From Shewanella canadensis (GTDB lineage Bacteria; Pseudomonadota; Gammaproteobacteria; Enterobacterales; Shewanellaceae): a stretch of DNA of 64,000 nucleotides. Positions 24,322 through 33,860 of the stretch are shown here, piece after piece. The notes below the pieces were generated by a model. That model searched no databases, had not been told where the DNA came from, and saw only the letters and a program-made list of their open reading frames with translations. The first letter of the stretch is position 1, and each line of letters opens with the position of its first letter. The stretch spans positions 124,001 through 188,000 of the forward strand of contig NZ_RXNU01000008.1 in assembly GCF_003966225.1 (NCBI RefSeq), given 5' to 3'. The translations under genes and the position numbers were made by a program.

Positions 24322-25599
24322 TTACTTGATACCAGCTTTAATTGCCGGGATAACGGTATGGAAGTAATCGATTGCCATTCGAGCACTATGGCCCACATTG
24401 TAATTTCCGAACATAGCGATCACCGTTTTTGACTCTTGATTTACCGCGATAATCTGACCATGAACACCAACTGCGATTAACCATTGCTCACCACCAAGGT
24501 TCAACACACGAAACTGATCGATATACCAACCATCGGCAAGCTCTGCTTCTTTACCTTTAGTCCAGGCTGAACGAACTTCATCATTACCAGCTAAAACATT
24601 ATCTAAAAACGCCTTAGGTATGATTTGTTTACCGGCTTGGTTTTTACCATCGTAAGCCCATATATCACCCATAGTTGCGAAATCACGAGTCGTCATGGTC
24701 AGCGCACCTGAAGTGATCGGTGTTTTTTCACGGTCGACCATAATGGTAGTATCTGAGTTGAACTGCCCTTGCTTCCAAATTTTCTCTTCGAAATAATCAA
24801 CCCAAGTTTTACCGATAGCCCGGGAAGTAATTAAACCAAGTAATTCAGTATTGTAGGAATGATATTCAAACTTCTCACCTTGCTTGTAGGAGAGTTTTGT
24901 TAGATGGGGAGTATAATCTTTGATGCCGACCCAATCAGTCTCAACATCGCCATGCCAGCTGATGGCATCTTCCATACTCGCGTCCCAATCATCACCATAC
25001 TGACTCTTAACCTTGTCAATCAAGGCGAAACCTGAGCGCATATCTGCTACATATTGGATCGGGTAAGCCCCTAATACGGTACCTTTGGCTTCCGGAACAT
25101 ATTTTTCAACCGGATCGGTCATTTTCAGATAACCTTCTTCGACGGCTATGGCAAGTAATGAGCTTGTCATTGATTTACCCGCTGACCATGTCAGTTGCAG
25201 AGTCTCTTTATTCGTACCGGACCAGTAGTGTTCATGAACCATTTTGCCATCTTGCAAAACAACCATTGAGCGATTGAACAAGCGATCACGAAGTAGATCA
25301 TTCAGGGGTAGCGGGACACCATCGATATCTGCAACCATTATCGCGTTAAGATCGATAGACTTATCAGATTTATCGAAGCTACGCCCATTATCACCTTTAT
25401 ATATTTTTGCATGGTCACTGATCTTATGGCTGTCGATGTACATCATAGAACCATATTCGGCGTCATCCCAATTTGCCTGAGTAATACCATTGGGAGCAAG
25501 CTGCTCTAAATATGCTTTATCAGGCCCATGATATGTCGCCGCTTGAGCACCAAAAACTGTCGTTAGAGCAAGCGATAAAGCGACAATAGACTTTTTCAT
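24322..25599 (-). CDS. Exported serine hydrolase of the beta-lactamase/EstB-NylB fold
   Basis: 425 residues from the ATG at 25599, which follows GAGG and gives a signal peptide MKKSIVALSLALTTVFGAQA; an in-frame upstream start at 25647 would bury it. The catalytic SxxK is S139-AG-K142 and the second motif is the Tyr in EYHSYNTELLG, as in 6-aminohexanoate-dimer hydrolase and class C-related esterases. It probably acts in the periplasm on an ester or amide; the substrate is not known and there is no reason to predict antibiotic resistance. It has its own terminator. Confidence 0.85.
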   Translation of the reverse strand: MKKSIVALSLALTTVFGAQAATYHGPDKAYLEQLAPNGITQANWDDAEYGSMMYIDSHKISDHAKIYKGDNGRSFDKSDKSIDLNAIMVADIDGVPLPLNDLLRDRLFNRSMVVLQDGKMVHEHYWSGTNKETLQLTWSAGKSMTSSLLAIAVEEGYLKMTDPVEKYVPEAKGTVLGAYPIQYVADMRSGFALIDKVKSQYGDDWDASMEDAISWHGDVETDWVGIKDYTPHLTKLSYKQGEKFEYHSYNTELLGLITSRAIGKTWVDYFEEKIWKQGQFNSDTTIMVDREKTPITSGALTMTTRDFATMGDIWAYDGKNQAGKQIIPKAFLDNVLAGNDEVRSAWTKGKEAELADGWYIDQFRVLNLGGEQWLIAVGVHGQIIAVNQESKTVIAMFGNYNVGHSARMAIDYFHTVIPAIKAGIK

Positions 25600-25968
25600 A
25601 AAAACCTCGTTTCTAAGATTTAATAAATAATAGAACTGGAAAAACATTTTCTAACCCTATCTATCTTTGGTAAAAGTTAGAAAACGGTAATGCTCCAGGT
25701 CAAATAAGGGTTCTCTTTAATGGGGTTACTATCGCATTAATTGAATCACTAAACTTCACTAAAGGAATTAGTTAAGTGATAGAGATGTTTGCACCGCACG
25801 AGTGTGCGCCGAGGACTAATGCCAGAGCGGTGAATACACCATGACATGCGCTACCAAAGGAAGCCAAATAGTGTTCTGTATTTATCAACTGACCTGGGAT
25901 GTATGGGGAAGAGGCAGCAGTTAACATTCCTGAAATATATCAAGCTGCAGCACCTTAAACTCTTATTA
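25600..25968. other. Intergenic region, no gene seen
   Basis: Contains the serine hydrolase promoter near 25610-25680 and an imperfect inverted repeat ATCACTAAAC (25745-25754) / GTTAAGTGAT (25771-25780) that may be an operator. A 26-codon frame near 25843 has no supporting feature. Confidence 0.5.
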
Positions 25969-27180
25969 TCAAGTAACCTGAACCGCCTTTTCACACCCAG
26001 CGCTTAGCTGAGCATTAATCGTTAAACCTCTTCCGGCAAACAAACCGAACAGGGCGCAGAATCCGCAACCCGATGCACATAGCACAAGAGGAATCACCCA
26101 ACTGTTTGTCGCACTGTAGATAGAACCCACCAAGGCTGGCCCCATTGCCGCCAAAAGATAACCAATACTCTGTGACATACCCGATAGCGCCGCAGCCTGG
26201 TGTGAGTTATCCGTGCGCAAACTAATAAAAGATAAGCCAAGAATTAAGCCCGCACCTGCGCCGAAACCGAATATCAGCGTCCATAACAACGCAAACTCTG
26301 GCAAATAGAGTAAGCCCAAGATGCCCAGCATGGCAGCAACTGATACACCGAATGCTAACCCGCGTTGATCTTTCAGCCTTGCCAACGCAGGAATAAGCAA
26401 TAACCCGGGTATCGCGGTAGATAGCTGCAACAATCCATGCATTGCCCCCGCCTGTGAAGCCGAGTAACCAGCATCGATAAGAATAGTCGGTAGCCAACCG
26501 ATTATGATATAGGAGATAAATGAATTTAAACCGAGAAAAAAGGTCACCTGCCACGCCAGTGGCGAACGCCAAACCTTTCCACCATGGGGAAGGCCCAGAG
26601 TATCTTCTGCTGGCTGAGTGTGATTTTTCATCTGTGGAAACCAGAGTGCCATCGAAAGCAGTGGGATCACGATGAAACAGCCCATAGAAAAGGCCCACCC
26701 CTTATCGTCAAATTGTGCCAGAGGGACTGCAATGGCTGAACTGATGGCCGAGCCTATCCCCATAGTTAACACGTAAACCGCAGTAAATGTCGAGATACGA
26801 GCAGGAAAATCACGTTTTAATAAACTGGGTAACAGCACATTTCCGATAGCGATACCACAGCCGATAATCACAGTACCCAGATAGAGTGCCGATACACTCC
26901 CCGATGAACGGATCAGGATCCCCACGGCTATGACACTTAACGCCCCCATAATCGACGGTTCTAAACCGTACTCTTTGGCCAGGTATGAGGCGATGGGGGA
27001 CACTAGAGCAAAGGCTAATAAGGGTAAGGTTGTCAGTAACCCCGCTTGCGTTGTTGATAATAGAAGACTCTCGGAGATCATGGCTAACAACGGTGCAACG
27101 CCCGTAATAGGGGCGCGTAAGTTTGTCGCAATTAATAATATTCCGGCAACCAATAAGCCTGTTTTAATACTTTTTCTCAT
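25969..27180 (-). CDS. MFS transporter, CynX/NimT family
   Basis: 403 residues with 12 predicted membrane helices. The start, LLIATNLRAPITGVAPLL, is typical of the CynX/NimT (cyanate/nitroimidazole-type) branch of the major facilitator superfamily, whose members mostly export small organic compounds. It is transcribed away from an AraC-type regulator 106 bases upstream, a common arrangement in which the regulator controls the exporter. Substrate unknown. Confidence 0.87.
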   Translation of the reverse strand: MRKSIKTGLLVAGILLIATNLRAPITGVAPLLAMISESLLLSTTQAGLLTTLPLLAFALVSPIASYLAKEYGLEPSIMGALSVIAVGILIRSSGSVSALYLGTVIIGCGIAIGNVLLPSLLKRDFPARISTFTAVYVLTMGIGSAISSAIAVPLAQFDDKGWAFSMGCFIVIPLLSMALWFPQMKNHTQPAEDTLGLPHGGKVWRSPLAWQVTFFLGLNSFISYIIIGWLPTILIDAGYSASQAGAMHGLLQLSTAIPGLLLIPALARLKDQRGLAFGVSVAAMLGILGLLYLPEFALLWTLIFGFGAGAGLILGLSFISLRTDNSHQAAALSGMSQSIGYLLAAMGPALVGSIYSATNSWVIPLVLCASGCGFCALFGLFAGRGLTINAQLSAGCEKAVQVT

Positions 27181-27286
27181 TTTTGAACCTGATGAATTAA
27201 ACAGGTCGGTACTATAAATATTTCGACGCTCGCTGAATTTAGCTATAATGTCACTTAATAACTAAAACCAGCCAAACTTATGAGTT

Positions 27287-28063
27287 ATGCTTAAAAATAC
27301 TGCAGACTTTGATCCGGATCTGTCTCTTCTCGATGTTATCGGTCTCAGGCAAGATGCCATCAAGCCCGCCGATGAACTGCCCGTTCATACCCATCAAAAA
27401 GGTCAACTGATCCTCGCCCTTCGTGGCTTTATCACCTGTGAAATATCCGATGCAATATGGATAGCACCTCCCCAGAGCGCTATCTGGATCCCGGCCGGGT
27501 TCCCTCACAGCAACAAGGTATCCGGTGATGCCTCCCTGTGTCTGCTTTTTATCGCCCCTCATGTGGCTCATTTACCTACACGAAGCTGCACCTTGTCTAT
27601 CTCCCCTCTGTTAAGAGAGCTCATTAAACATTTTTCTCAACTGCCTCAGAGTTATGAAACAGGTGCTCCCACCGACCTATTGGTCAAGGTTCTATTACAT
27701 GAACTGACTCAAATGCCGACAGATCAACTGGAATTTCCGATATCGAAAAATAGCAAATTAAGAAAAATAGCTGAATCATTGATGGCGTCGCCAAATGACA
27801 GAAGTACGGTGGCACAGTGGGGTTCCCGCTATGCCATGAGCGAACGAACTCTTACCAGGTTAATCAAAAAAGAGACGGGGATGTCATTCGGAAGGTGGAG
27901 AACACAATTACATATCATCATTGCCATACAGCGACTATCCAGTCATCACACTGTTCAACAGGTATCAGAGGAACTTGGTTATGAGTCTGTCAGTGCATTT
28001 ATCACCATGTTCAAGAAAAAACTGGGCGAGTCCCCCAAACGTTATGTGAGTCAAAGGGACTAA
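27287..28063 (+). CDS. AraC-family transcription regulator
   Basis: 258 residues: an N-terminal cupin-like sensor (about 20-110; HTHQKGQLILALRG and WIPAGFPHSNKV) and a C-terminal double helix-turn-helix (about 160-255, ending ESVSAFITMFKKKLGESPKRY). This is the short AraC subfamily often found beside MFS exporters. A TATAAT lies at 27244-27249, about 40 bases before the ATG. It likely controls the divergent CynX-type gene and itself through the shared 106-base gap. Confidence 0.9.
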   Translation: MLKNTADFDPDLSLLDVIGLRQDAIKPADELPVHTHQKGQLILALRGFITCEISDAIWIAPPQSAIWIPAGFPHSNKVSGDASLCLLFIAPHVAHLPTRSCTLSISPLLRELIKHFSQLPQSYETGAPTDLLVKVLLHELTQMPTDQLEFPISKNSKLRKIAESLMASPNDRSTVAQWGSRYAMSERTLTRLIKKETGMSFGRWRTQLHIIIAIQRLSSHHTVQQVSEELGYESVSAFITMFKKKLGESPKRYVSQRD

Positions 28064-28076
28064 TACCAATCGGTAT
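28063..28076. repeat. Dispersed palindrome ATACCAATCGGTAT
   Basis: Short palindrome just after the AraC-regulator stop. Close copies lie at 22904-22917 and 51153-51166, and its halves match the ends of the MITE-like element at 32399-32664. Confidence 0.6.
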
Positions 28077-28161
28077 AACCTTCGTTGGCTATGTACACTC
28101 CCCTCATCGCTTACCCGCAAGGTGATAAGTTTCAAAGGGGAAATCATTCAATTCGCCAATA

Positions 28162-29277
28162 TTATTCAGCATTCACTATCTTCAAGACCTGCTCAAGAAA
28201 ACCGGCATAATCGACTTCACTCTGATTTACACTAAAAGCAATTGATAGTTGATGTGCAGGATCGACATATAACATGACTCCCCAATGCCCCGGATGATAG
28301 AAGATGAGTTCGCCCGATGAATTTTCATCGATAAATGGACCAAACCCTATCCCTTCGGAGCCCTGAGGCGTCATCATGGCCATGTAAGTTTGCTCCTGTT
28401 CAAAAAACGTCCCCTCGGCCAAAGCGATACCAAACCGGGTCAAGTCGGCCGTTGTAGTAACAAAACCGCCGTCGGCAAATTCCATACTCGGGTGAATTTG
28501 ATTCATATCATAGTCACCAGCATAATTATGGATAAGCTCAACATCTGTCGGCCACTCCTGAGCCTGCTCGAAGGTATTATTCAGACTTAAAGGGGCTAAC
28601 ACCTGCTCACGCACGACTCTATGATAGGACTGCTCTGTGACGGCCTCGATAACCAGACCCAGTAAGATATAACCTGCAGAGGTATATTCCTGTCCCTTTC
28701 CCGGCTCATATCGCAGACCAAGCTCGGCAGCAAAAGACAATAACTCTTGTGGTTGTTTATCTTTTTCAGGATTCAGCATCATCCAGCTGTTTTTAGCCTG
28801 ATCATTATCTATATTGGCCAAACCACTGGTGTGGGATAGCAGCTGACCTATTGTCACTGTGTCGCTATAGTATCCAAAAAGTGAATAGATAAGTTTATCT
28901 TCGAGGTAATTACTGACTGGAGAATCGAGGCAGAGCTTACCCTGCTCGACTAATTTAAACACGGTGACGGCGGTAAAGAGTTTGCCTACGCTGGCTGAGC
29001 GAAAATAGGCATTAGCGGAAACCGATCTTTCATCATTGTCGACGAAAGACCATAAGCCCGACGCCCCACTGAATACGGTATCGGCTCCGCGCTGCACTCT
29101 CAATAAAACACTGGGAACCTCACTCCGGTCTGCCCAGGCGGTAACTAACTCACTGAGTTCACTCCTTTGTTGATCGAAATTGGAATGACCCGTCTGTTTT
29201 GTTTCATCCGACGCATCGCTGCAGCCCGATACCACTAACAGAAGAGAAGATAATAAGAAACCCGAGAGCTTATTCAT
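28162..29277 (-). CDS. Lipoprotein serine hydrolase (beta-lactamase fold)
   Basis: 371 residues with a lipoprotein signal (MNKLSGFLLSSLLLVVSGC, lipid Cys19), so it is membrane-attached on the periplasmic side. The catalytic SxxK is S96-VG-K99 (FRSASVGKL), with a second motif near YTSAGYILLG and a late YHPGHWG. It belongs to the large class C beta-lactamase/D-aminopeptidase/esterase group; substrate unknown. It is not closely similar to the exported hydrolase at 24322-25599. Single gene, divergent from the two-component genes. Confidence 0.83.
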   Translation of the reverse strand: MNKLSGFLLSSLLLVVSGCSDASDETKQTGHSNFDQQRSELSELVTAWADRSEVPSVLLRVQRGADTVFSGASGLWSFVDNDERSVSANAYFRSASVGKLFTAVTVFKLVEQGKLCLDSPVSNYLEDKLIYSLFGYYSDTVTIGQLLSHTSGLANIDNDQAKNSWMMLNPEKDKQPQELLSFAAELGLRYEPGKGQEYTSAGYILLGLVIEAVTEQSYHRVVREQVLAPLSLNNTFEQAQEWPTDVELIHNYAGDYDMNQIHPSMEFADGGFVTTTADLTRFGIALAEGTFFEQEQTYMAMMTPQGSEGIGFGPFIDENSSGELIFYHPGHWGVMLYVDPAHQLSIAFSVNQSEVDYAGFLEQVLKIVNAE

Positions 29278-29543
29278 AACAACACCTTGTTCAGGAGGGT
29301 AGCTAAAAGCTGGCGCCCTCCTTCGTAATTATAGATATCAATTATTATTACCCCTTAAATTACTCACGTCAGTCATACCAGATACACTTTTGTCACCTAG
29401 TGTAACCTCCCATTGTAAAGTCTTCATTTATTTGTAATCTTTAATCGTTCATTATTCAATTAAATCAAGATCCCTGAAAACCTCGACTGCTTATAGTTTG
29501 CTATTCTTGAGCCAGAAGCATGATGTTGTGAGAGAAATATTCG

Positions 29544-30227
29544 ATGCCACATATATTATTGGTCGAGGACGATGAAAAAATTGCCCGACTACTCGTACGG
29601 TTACTGTCATTTGAAGGTTTTGATGTCAATCATGCCAATAATGGTGATGATGCCATCACCATTATTGGGTCACTGAACCCGGATTTGGTCATTTTAGATA
29701 TGATGTTGCCCGGTAAGGATGGCTTCGAAGTGTGCGATGCGGTGCGATCCAGCTTTAAAAACAGCATCTTAATGCTGACAGCCCATGAGGGAGATCTAAA
29801 TGAGGTGTCGGCATTTAAGGCCGGTGTCGATGATTTTGTCATAAAACCGGTAAAACCTGATATTTTACTCGCCAGAATCAACGCACTATTGAGACGACAG
29901 ACTCGGGGTCGGGGTACACATATCCAAGTGGCTGATCTTGATATCAACCCTGACAGCCGAAAAGTCATCATAAACAGTCAAGCTATCGATATTACAGACT
30001 CTGAATTTCAACTGCTGTGGATACTGGCCTCGAATGTCGGTCAGGTGATCAGCCGCGAAGCATTATTTCAACAGATCATGGATAAAGATTTCGACGGTTT
30101 AGACCGTTCGATCGATATGCGGATATCCAAATTACGAAAAAAATTAAAACAACACAGTCCCAACAAGGAGTATATCCGTACTCTGAGGCAGGCCGGCTAC
30201 CTCTTTATTGATACAGATGCCCAATGA
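29544..30227 (+). CDS. OmpR-family response regulator, RstA-like
   Basis: 227 residues: receiver domain (about 1-118) with acidic pair E8/D9-D10, phospho-acceptor D52 (VILDMMLPG) and K in VIKPVKP, then a winged-helix DNA-binding domain (about 130-225) ending in FDGLDRSIDMRISKLRKKL, which closely resembles E. coli RstA. The last four bases overlap the sensor kinase start (ATGA), typical of a cognate pair. Signal and targets unknown. Confidence 0.9.
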   Translation: MPHILLVEDDEKIARLLVRLLSFEGFDVNHANNGDDAITIIGSLNPDLVILDMMLPGKDGFEVCDAVRSSFKNSILMLTAHEGDLNEVSAFKAGVDDFVIKPVKPDILLARINALLRRQTRGRGTHIQVADLDINPDSRKVIINSQAIDITDSEFQLLWILASNVGQVISREALFQQIMDKDFDGLDRSIDMRISKLRKKLKQHSPNKEYIRTLRQAGYLFIDTDAQ

Positions 30228-31459
30228 AACAGTTATTCGTCCGACTCTTCATTATCTGTATGAGTGCCACCTTGCTGGTTTTGACCTTGATTGCCTATCT
30301 AGAACAGGAGGTATATCTCGAACAGGCAAAGTCTTACTATCTTGAGCAAAGTCAGATTGTTCGAAATAGCATTAAAAGAGAACTCGATAATGGTTTGAGC
30401 AGTGAAACTGAGGTCCTTGCCTGGTGGTCGAGTCAGTTAGGGGTAAGGATAACCATCGCAGAGCCCTCCATATCTCATTCAAAGATCGCTCAATACTCAA
30501 TCACAGACTCGGGTGAATATGTTCAGGTAGAGGTTCCTTTTACCCAACAAAACCATCTCATATTCAGTTATGCACAAGAGGCCAGCGCCGGCTATCTGGT
30601 CATGATTTATGCCAGTTACCTGTTGATCTTCATTCTGGTGGCACTACTGGTATTTCTGATATCACGGGTGAGCTATCGGTACCTTGAAGGCATGAGTCAG
30701 GCGATCGAGCGGATCGTGGGGGGGGATTATGGTAAACAGATCCCAAGGAGCAGGCATAAACCCCTGAATAAACTGTTGTCGTTGACGAATCAATTAGCTG
30801 AACAGCTGATGCTGCAAAAACAACAACAGATAATATTGAATGGCGCAATCGGCCATGAACTGCGTAGTCCCTTGATGCGATTAAGACTCGCGCTGGATAT
30901 GGGTCGCAAAGGTGATTATGGCGAACCGGATATTTACCTCCGTGAGATGGATGAAGGTTTATCTGAACTCGAAGAACTGACAACAGAATTGATTTGGATT
31001 GCCCGGGCACAATATAACCCCACGCCTCAAGAACTACAGTCACTCGATTTAAGTCAATTAGTTATAGAGTGCAGTCAAAGATACTCTCAGGTCAATTTAA
31101 CCGCCGAACCAGATATTTATATCTCGGCTCAACCCCTCTTAATTGAAAGAGCCATTTACAATTTACTCGATAATGCAGAGAAATTTGCCGTTGAGCGAAT
31201 AGAAGTACACCTTTTCAGAGATCAGACAAGGATTAAACTGGTCGTCGAAGATGATGGCTCGGGCCTGCCAGAATCTAGCTTAAATAAAGTATTCATCCCG
31301 TTTTATCAAATAGATAAGAGTCGCAATAAGCCTCATCAGGGCGCTGGCTTAGGCCTTGCTATTGCTAAATTAGCGATAGAACTCAATGGCGGCAATATTT
31401 CTGTGACCAACGGCCACCTTGGAGGTGCCAGATTCGAAATGAGTTGGCCGCGAGCCTGA
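30224..31459 (+). CDS. Sensor histidine kinase, RstB-like
   Basis: 411 residues: membrane helix at about 4-24, periplasmic sensor (about 25-120), second helix (about 122-148), HAMP, then dimerisation domain with H211 (GAIGHELRSPLMRL) and an ATPase domain with NLLDNAEKF, VEDDGSGLP and GAGLGLAI. It is coupled to the response-regulator gene by a four-base overlap. An inverted repeat at 31470-31496 follows the stop. Confidence 0.9.
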   Translation: MKQLFVRLFIICMSATLLVLTLIAYLEQEVYLEQAKSYYLEQSQIVRNSIKRELDNGLSSETEVLAWWSSQLGVRITIAEPSISHSKIAQYSITDSGEYVQVEVPFTQQNHLIFSYAQEASAGYLVMIYASYLLIFILVALLVFLISRVSYRYLEGMSQAIERIVGGDYGKQIPRSRHKPLNKLLSLTNQLAEQLMLQKQQQIILNGAIGHELRSPLMRLRLALDMGRKGDYGEPDIYLREMDEGLSELEELTTELIWIARAQYNPTPQELQSLDLSQLVIECSQRYSQVNLTAEPDIYISAQPLLIERAIYNLLDNAEKFAVERIEVHLFRDQTRIKLVVEDDGSGLPESSLNKVFIPFYQIDKSRNKPHQGAGLGLAIAKLAIELNGGNISVTNGHLGGARFEMSWPRA

Positions 31460-31469
31460 CATTATAAAA

Positions 31470-31496
31470 ATGCATTGAGGTTGCCACTCAATGCAT
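31470..31496 (+). terminator. Hairpin after the sensor kinase gene
   Basis: Ten-pair stem ATGCATTGAG (31470-31479) / CTCAATGCAT (31487-31496). No T run follows, so it may act as a weak terminator or as mRNA end protection. Confidence 0.45.
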
Positions 31497-31599
31497 CTAT
31501 GCCATTATCGACCCTATAAACCGATCCCAAAGGAATGAAGAGTCCGGTTGACAATTTCAGGGGACTCAAAGCCATGCACTAATATTTAAGGCCCTTCAA

Positions 31600-32352
31600 T
31601 CACACAGGATTATTGATGTCGACGAAGTGATGCTCTAAATTAAATTCTCTCGCTAAATGCTCTCCCAGTGCCTGTATCCCATAACGCTCGGTCGCATGGT
31701 GCCCTGCGGCGAAATAGTGGACACCTAACTCCATGGCACTGTGGAAGGTACGCTCCGATACTTCACCACTGATAAAGGCATCGACACCGAGATCGGCGGC
31801 GATATCTATATAATCCTGGGCGCCACCACTGCACCAGGCGATGGTTTGGATCTCATCATTGCTCTGGCCAATATGCAGCGCTTCTCTGTTTAATACATGG
31901 TTTAATCGAGCGGAGAAAGCCTCGACAGACATAGGCGTATCAAGCCGCCCCTGCCAGATAAGTCCCTGAGCAACGTCCTCTACCGGCTCGGCATCCGAGA
32001 TATCGAGTCTGCGGCCGAGCTCGGCGTTATTGCCTAACATAGGGTGACCGTCCAGTGGCAGATGGTAACCGAACAGATTGATATCATGGGCTAGTAGTGC
32101 CTTGATCCTACGCTGCTTCATTCCCGTGATAACTTCAGGCTCCCCTTTCCAGAAGAAACCATGATGTACGAGAATCGCATCGGCATTTAGCTCTATGGCT
32201 CGGTCGATCAATGCCTGACAAGCCGTTACGCCAGTGACTATTGTGGCGATCTTTGAGCGGCCTTCCACTTGTAATCCATTGGGGGCATAGTCTTTATAGT
32301 TGGAAATCTGAAGAAACTCTGAAAGATATCGGCTTAGTTCTGTACGTGTCAT
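31600..32352 (-). CDS. Nif3-like dinuclear metal-centre protein (YbgI type)
   Basis: 250 residues of the Nif3/DUF34 family; E. coli YbgI is the close relative. The dinuclear metal ligands are all visible: H63, H64 (LVHHGFFW), D101 (LPLDGHP), H215 (AAGHHATE) and E219. Proposed roles include GTP cyclohydrolase-like hydrolase activity, but the physiological function is unsettled. Single gene, ATG at 32352. Confidence 0.9.
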   Translation of the reverse strand: MTRTELSRYLSEFLQISNYKDYAPNGLQVEGRSKIATIVTGVTACQALIDRAIELNADAILVHHGFFWKGEPEVITGMKQRRIKALLAHDINLFGYHLPLDGHPMLGNNAELGRRLDISDAEPVEDVAQGLIWQGRLDTPMSVEAFSARLNHVLNREALHIGQSNDEIQTIAWCSGGAQDYIDIAADLGVDAFISGEVSERTFHSAMELGVHYFAAGHHATERYGIQALGEHLAREFNLEHHFVDINNPV

Positions 32353-32881
32353 TGAAACACCCTTGATTATTCTTTTGTGGAAGTGTAACCGATCAATAAT
32401 ACCAATTACATTGAATAACTGCTCATTCAGCGGGAATTCAAAGCCCTGTAGGCAAGGCGAGTACTTGATGCTAATAGTTATTCTATATCGAAAGTGCTTA
32501 ACGCTGCATAAAGGGCTTTGAAACCCGCACTAAGTGAACGCCTCAGGACTTCCACTTCTACTTTGCATTGACTTAAAAGGGAATAACCATTTCCTCATCA
32601 ATGCGCCTTGAATTGAAAGCCCTGAGGGGCTCTGAATTGAGCATATACTTAATGTAATTGGTATATAATGACACAGCCCTCATACCCATCTGATTATTAA
32701 CTAAACTAAGTGGTAACTAAATCACCTGATTGTTACCGGATTCGTTATGATTTTAGTCGCATTATGCTCATAAAATCGATGAAAACGTCAGATTTTCAGT
32801 GAAAATTGGACTTTATACCAGTTTCACCTATAAAATTGGCTCAAACCTTCAGGTAAACATTAAAATAAATAGGTTATAACT
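32353..32881. other. Intergenic region holding a MITE-like element
   Basis: Half of this region is the inverted-repeat element at 32399-32664. The rest (32665-32881) is the leader and promoter zone of the next gene, with no other gene seen. Confidence 0.7.
32399..32664. mobile_element. MITE-like non-coding element with imperfect terminal inverted repeats
   Basis: 266 bases bounded by ATACCAATTACATT (32399-32412) and its exact reverse complement (32651-32664). Similarity continues inward: TGCTCATTCAG and AATTCAAAGCCCTG on the left, TGCTCAATTCAG and the complement of GAAAGCCCTGAGG on the right. ATA flanks both ends and may be a target duplication. No reading frame of note. The size and structure fit a miniature inverted-repeat transposable element; I believe similar sequences are common in Shewanella genomes, but this needs a search. 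Confidence 0.7.
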
Positions 32882-33241
32882 ATGTCAAAACTGACCAAAG
32901 AAGAGGTTATCAGCGCGTTAGAGTCTGCCTTAGCCGACAAGCAAGGTAGTGCTGTAACAATCGAGCAAAAGGGAAGCTGGTACAAAATCGATGGCGGTAA
33001 GTCACTACGTTTCAGTGAACTCGAGAGCATGCTAGCCGAAATGAACGGCGAAACATCACCTCAAGCAGCAACAGAAACTAAAGCGAAACCCGTGGCTAAA
33101 ACCACAAAGCCTAAAGCGGCAGCCAAAAAGGCTCCGGCAACGAAGAAAGCCAAGCCTGTTAATACTGGCGGTGGTAAAACACCGAAAGAGTTATGGCGTG
33201 AGAAACTTGCAGGAAAAGGACAGCTACCTCGCGGTTTCTAG
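32882..33241 (+). CDS. Unknown protein with histone H1-like Lys/Ala tail
   Basis: 119 residues, not recognised. Residues 1-57 look like a small folded domain (MSKLTKEEVISALESALADK, SWYKIDGGKSLRFSELESML). Residues 65-98 are a low-complexity Lys/Ala/Pro/Thr tail with repeated AKP, KTTKPKAAAKK and ATKKAKP units, similar to histone H1-like or AlgP-type tails, then a conserved-looking end PKELWREKLAGKGQLPRGF. It could bind nucleic acid. Single gene with a strong terminator. Confidence 0.75.
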   Translation: MSKLTKEEVISALESALADKQGSAVTIEQKGSWYKIDGGKSLRFSELESMLAEMNGETSPQAATETKAKPVAKTTKPKAAAKKAPATKKAKPVNTGGGKTPKELWREKLAGKGQLPRGF

Positions 33242-33264
33242 TCCCGATTCTACTTGCTGTAAAT

Positions 33265-33290
33265 AAAAAGGAGCCATTGGCTCCTTTTTA
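33265..33290 (+). terminator. Bidirectional terminator
   Basis: Perfect stem AAAAAGGAGCC (33265-33275) / GGCTCCTTTTT (33279-33289) with loop ATT. It serves the H1-like gene and, on the other strand, the glycine-zipper gene ending at 33329. Confidence 0.85.
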
Positions 33291-33328
33291 TTTACTCGGG
33301 TTTTGTACAATATCAATATAGATTGGTA

Positions 33329-33805
33329 TTACATTGCACGATCGACCCTAACGCCACCTTGAAGATAAACCACCCGGACTTCATCCCCCGCATTGAAAAC
33401 CATTCCCGGATCTAAGTCCTGAATAATCATCACTTGCTCGCCATCATCTTGCTTTATCATCAATTCAACCAGTTTTAATTCTTGGACATAACTCGAGTCA
33501 CCATGACGATTGCCAATCCCGGCACCAATCAGTGCGCCGAGTACGGTCGCAACATCCTTGCCGCTTCCACCACCAAATTGATGACCGACGACACCACCAA
33601 TAAGGGCTCCACCGAAAGTTTTCCAGCCTTGATTTCTATCCTCTACCAGCTGTTTCTGAGTGATATTCCTGACAGAAACAATACTACCGTAGACCACTTT
33701 TTCAACGGGTACAGCCTGGTTACGATCATAACCGGCATGCGCCGGCAAGAATATGCTAAAAAACAAGCAAACGTAGAATAAGCGACTAATACTAGGTTTC
33801 AACAT
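33329..33805 (-). CDS. Exported glycine-zipper protein
   Basis: 158 residues from the ATG at 33805 (a TTG two codons earlier is also possible). It has a signal peptide (LFYVCLFFSIFLPAHA) without a lipobox, then a glycine-zipper segment GALIGGVVGHQFGGG and GALIGAGIGN (about 65-98), and a C-terminal domain (EQVMIIQDLDPGMVFNAGD). This is the Rick_17kDa/SlyB-like 2TM glycine-zipper group found in outer-membrane proteins. Role in envelope stability is inferred from the family. Confidence 0.8.
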   Translation of the reverse strand: MLKPSISRLFYVCLFFSIFLPAHAGYDRNQAVPVEKVVYGSIVSVRNITQKQLVEDRNQGWKTFGGALIGGVVGHQFGGGSGKDVATVLGALIGAGIGNRHGDSSYVQELKLVELMIKQDDGEQVMIIQDLDPGMVFNAGDEVRVVYLQGGVRVDRAM

Positions 33806-33860
33806 AATCAATTTTCCGCTAACTTATAAGGAGGTCTCATAAAGATAATATTACTCAATT

